DNA of 64,000 nt from Litoreibacter meonggei (lineage in GTDB: Bacteria; Pseudomonadota; Alphaproteobacteria; Rhodobacterales; Rhodobacteraceae), in assembly GCF_003663885.1 (NCBI RefSeq), contig NZ_RCCE01000008.1, positions 1 to 64,000 on the forward strand, read 5' to 3'. Made by a program: the position numbers and the translations under genes. Below the pieces are notes generated by a model. That model searched no databases. It saw nothing but the letters and a program-made list of their open reading frames with translations, and had not been told where the DNA came from. Shown piece by piece: positions 62,314-64,000 of the stretch. Each line of letters starts with the position of its first letter. Positions within the stretch are counted from its first letter, which is position 1.

Positions 62314-62354
62314 GAAATTTACGACCACGCAGTTGCCTGCGGTCGTGAGGCGGC

Positions 62355-62957
62355 TTAGGCCGCTTTTTTGCGCTTGCGTGAAAGACCAGCGATGCCCGCA
62401 ATTGCAAAGCCAAGCAGTGGCAAGGAGGCAGGAAGCGGAACCGCAGGTGGTGTCGCACCATTGTATTCGATCAGGTATTTATAAGTGCCGCAGGTGCCGT
62501 CGCAGTCGTTCCATCTGTCGCCACTCCACCAACCGACAAGGTGATCTTCACCAAAATAGTTGTTGGGCTCGAACCAAGCAAAGTTGCTGTAGGAAGAGAA
62601 GTCTTCGCCGGTGGTCCATTCCCACGCGCCTTCGGTCGCGATGTCATTGCCACCCAACCATGCTTGAACATAGCCGTTGTGGTAAGGTGATGCTGCGGAG
62701 AACGCTAGGTTTACGGCGTTTGCGAAAGCCTGCTCTGCCGCGCTCGTGATGGAGGCGAGATATCCGGTTTCGCCAAGATGGCTTTTGGATTCGGCACTTG
62801 CCTTGGCTTGGTTCCAAGTAATTGGGCCGCCGCCAAGGTAGATAATTTCGTACCAATGATCGTTGCCACCGGCGCTAGCTTCCCATTGGATAGGAGCGGC
62901 GTGGGCAGGCGCGGATATGGCGAGGGCCAAGGCGGATGTCAGCAGGATAGATTTCAT
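62355..62957 (-). CDS. C-type lectin-domain protein with VPLPA-CTERM anchor
   Basis: A 200-residue protein: signal peptide (1-20, ending AHA), then a C-type lectin domain with the calcium/sugar motifs EPN at 130-132 and WND at 149-151. A VPLPA motif at 173-177, a hydrophobic segment and a basic tail (RKRKK) follow. The tail matches the sorting signals found in Rhodobacteraceae that are cleaved by an exosortase-type enzyme encoded elsewhere. The product probably goes to the envelope or extracellular matrix and binds sugar. The ATG at 62957 is chosen because it begins the signal peptide; the frame is open to 63083. Confidence 0.9.
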   Translation of the reverse strand: MKSILLTSALALAISAPAHAAPIQWEASAGGNDHWYEIIYLGGGPITWNQAKASAESKSHLGETGYLASITSAAEQAFANAVNLAFSAASPYHNGYVQAWLGGNDIATEGAWEWTTGEDFSSYSNFAWFEPNNYFGEDHLVGWWSGDRWNDCDGTCGTYKYLIEYNGATPPAVPLPASLPLLGFAIAGIAGLSRKRKKAA

Positions 62958-63136
62958 AGTTAAGAGCTCGCTCTTTACGGAAGTTGAAAGGTTGACGGCA
63001 AATACACTAGTTTTTTGGTGAAATTCCAGTGATATCTTCAAACATTTGGCACTTGTGCTTTTGGGTGAACAGACTGTTTCCATACAGGACTTAATCGAAG
63101 GTGCGATATTGGCGAAAATGCTAGGCGCTTGCCATT

Positions 63137-63478
63137 CTAGTAAAGCGGAACGTCGAAGCCCCCGACATCGTAAGCTGGCTTTTTGGTCCGCATTTTGAGC
63201 GCGTCGAGACTGTTGTGCTCTGTATGCTCATACGCCACCGCTTCGGGCATCAGGCCGGGGAGGTACGAGATATAAAGCTCTACCCACATCGTGCTCATTT
63301 CCAGCGCCACATTCTCGGCAAAAGAGGGCGTGTGCTGTGACGCACCAATGCGAGATGGCAGTTTGGGTTTGCCGACGCTTGCCGCCTGATCAGCTTGGAC
63401 GCGCAGAGCGGCAACGGCGGCGAAAACGCAAAAGCCTATCAGGGGTAGAATGCGCAGGACGAGGAAAAATCGCCTCAT
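63137..63478 (-). CDS. Hypothetical small membrane-anchored protein
   Basis: A 113-residue protein with one N-terminal membrane segment (VLRILPLIGFCVFAAVAAL) and no recognised domain. The rest is probably periplasmic. It overlaps the upstream gene by 4 bases (ATGA), so the pair is co-translated. Function unknown. Confidence 0.65.
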   Translation of the reverse strand: MRRFFLVLRILPLIGFCVFAAVAALRVQADQAASVGKPKLPSRIGASQHTPSFAENVALEMSTMWVELYISYLPGLMPEAVAYEHTEHNSLDALKMRTKKPAYDVGGFDVPLY

Positions 63479-63843
63479 GGGCCAGTGAACCCCATCTTGG
63501 CTGTGAGATTGGTCCAGAATTCAATTTCGCGCGACGTGGCTTCCATACTGCCCGGGGCAGGGGCGCGGGCCAGCGCGGTGCGATTGCGCAGGTCTGACAA
63601 GCCGGTTCTCGGCTTTTCTTTTTTGCCGGTGAGACCGGTCCACATCAGCTTCACGCTGTCTATAATTGTTGGCTCAGCTGGTCCCGTGCGGGTCACTTCC
63701 GATCCGTTCTTGGCAACAAAACGGGCGCCGGAGCCTCCGCCGGCGGGCGCGGTCATCGTTGTGTGGTAGGAATGTCCAAGCATCACGAACGCCCCGAACA
63801 TAATGAGAGTGCCGACAATGCGGATTGTGCGAATGATGCCCAT
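63475..63843 (-). CDS. Hypothetical small membrane-anchored protein
   Basis: A 122-residue protein with an N-terminal membrane segment (IRIVGTLIMFGAFVMLG), then a glycine/alanine- and lysine-rich region without recognised domain. It overlaps the gene at 63137-63478. The two have the same architecture (anchor plus soluble tail) but no clear sequence similarity. Confidence 0.65.
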   Translation of the reverse strand: MGIIRTIRIVGTLIMFGAFVMLGHSYHTTMTAPAGGGSGARFVAKNGSEVTRTGPAEPTIIDSVKLMWTGLTGKKEKPRTGLSDLRNRTALARAPAPGSMEATSREIEFWTNLTAKMGFTGP

Positions 63844-63944
63844 GATAACGGCCTTATGACTGCTCTGTTTCGACGCAAGTCGATCAGGGTATTGTGGTCA
63901 TATCATGACAGATATTGGGTCACATTTGGAAACAATGCGCGCAG

Positions 63945-64000
63945 CTAGTTCGGCGGCGGCAGGGGACGTTTGACGCCGGAATCCTGAATCGCGACGAAGG
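63945..64000 (-). CDS. C-terminal end of a gene running off the window
   Basis: The last 56 bases read without stop on the minus strand as FVAIQDSGVKRPLPPPN followed by TAG at 63945-63947. The frame, composition and orientation agree with the two genes downstream. Product not identifiable. Confidence 0.4.
   Translation of the reverse strand, partial: FVAIQDSGVKRPLPPPN

Noticed and set aside
1-64000. tRNA, rRNA, insertion sequences, PAAR and TssJ genes
   Set aside because: I looked for them on both strands and found no convincing candidate.

Overview
The window reads as DNA of an alphaproteobacterium of the Rhodobacteraceae/Roseobacter group. This rests on the gene families (DUF1036, VPLPA-type C-terminal anchor, choline ABC transporter, DnaA-like plasmid replicase with parAB) and on the GC-rich coding style. 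The replicase, its repeat-bearing origin region and parAB lie in the middle, so the whole window is most likely part of a large plasmid or chromid rather than the main chromosome.

Layout. (1) 221-1381: acetate kinase. (2) 1638-15741, plus strand: first half of a type VI secretion system (T6SS): a DUF6931-like protein, tagH (FHA), a periplasmic vWA protein, an OmpA protein, then tssA, tssB, tssC, hcp, tssE, tssF, tssG and tssH/clpV. (3) 15755-24948: an envelope module. It holds an M23-plus-lytic-transglycosylase fusion, a caspase-like protease, a DUF1036 protein, two small secreted or anchored proteins, and an ExbB-ExbD-ExbD set followed by a TonB-like protein. (4) 24945-35806, minus strand: second half of the T6SS: kinase ppkA, phosphatase pppA, tagF, tssM, tssL with an OmpA tail, tssK. 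(5) 35960-49018, minus strand: a DUF2235 lipase-type effector, two paralogous secreted proteins (candidate immunity or accessory proteins), a DUF4123 effector chaperone and a 3,094-residue autotransporter, all tightly packed. (6) 49198-52720: plasmid replication and partition (DnaA-like rep, repeat-bearing origin, parA, parB, and an 18-bp palindrome). (7) 52823-56792: a class II Fic protein behind a perfect 16-bp inverted repeat, an unknown secreted protein, and vgrG. (8) 56957-62117: choline uptake genes choV, choW and choX, interleaved with a GFA-family protein, an MFS transporter and a thiopurine methyltransferase. (9) 62355-64000: a VPLPA-anchored C-type lectin, two small membrane proteins and the tail of an incomplete gene.

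How they work together. TssA/B/C/E/F/G/H/K/L/M, Hcp and VgrG give a nearly complete injection machine. No TssJ lipoprotein and no PAAR protein were found. PpkA, PppA, TagH and TagF form the known phospho-threonine control circuit. The most unusual part is the PMF-driven Ton-like set placed between the two T6SS halves. Its TonB-like protein ends in a domain that I can align by eye with the C-terminal domain of PpkA. This suggests, as inference, an energised envelope-sensing partner of the T6SS kinase. The DUF2235 protein with DUF4123 and the two paralogs looks like an effector cassette. The giant autotransporter, transcribed just ahead of it, could supply cell-cell contact.
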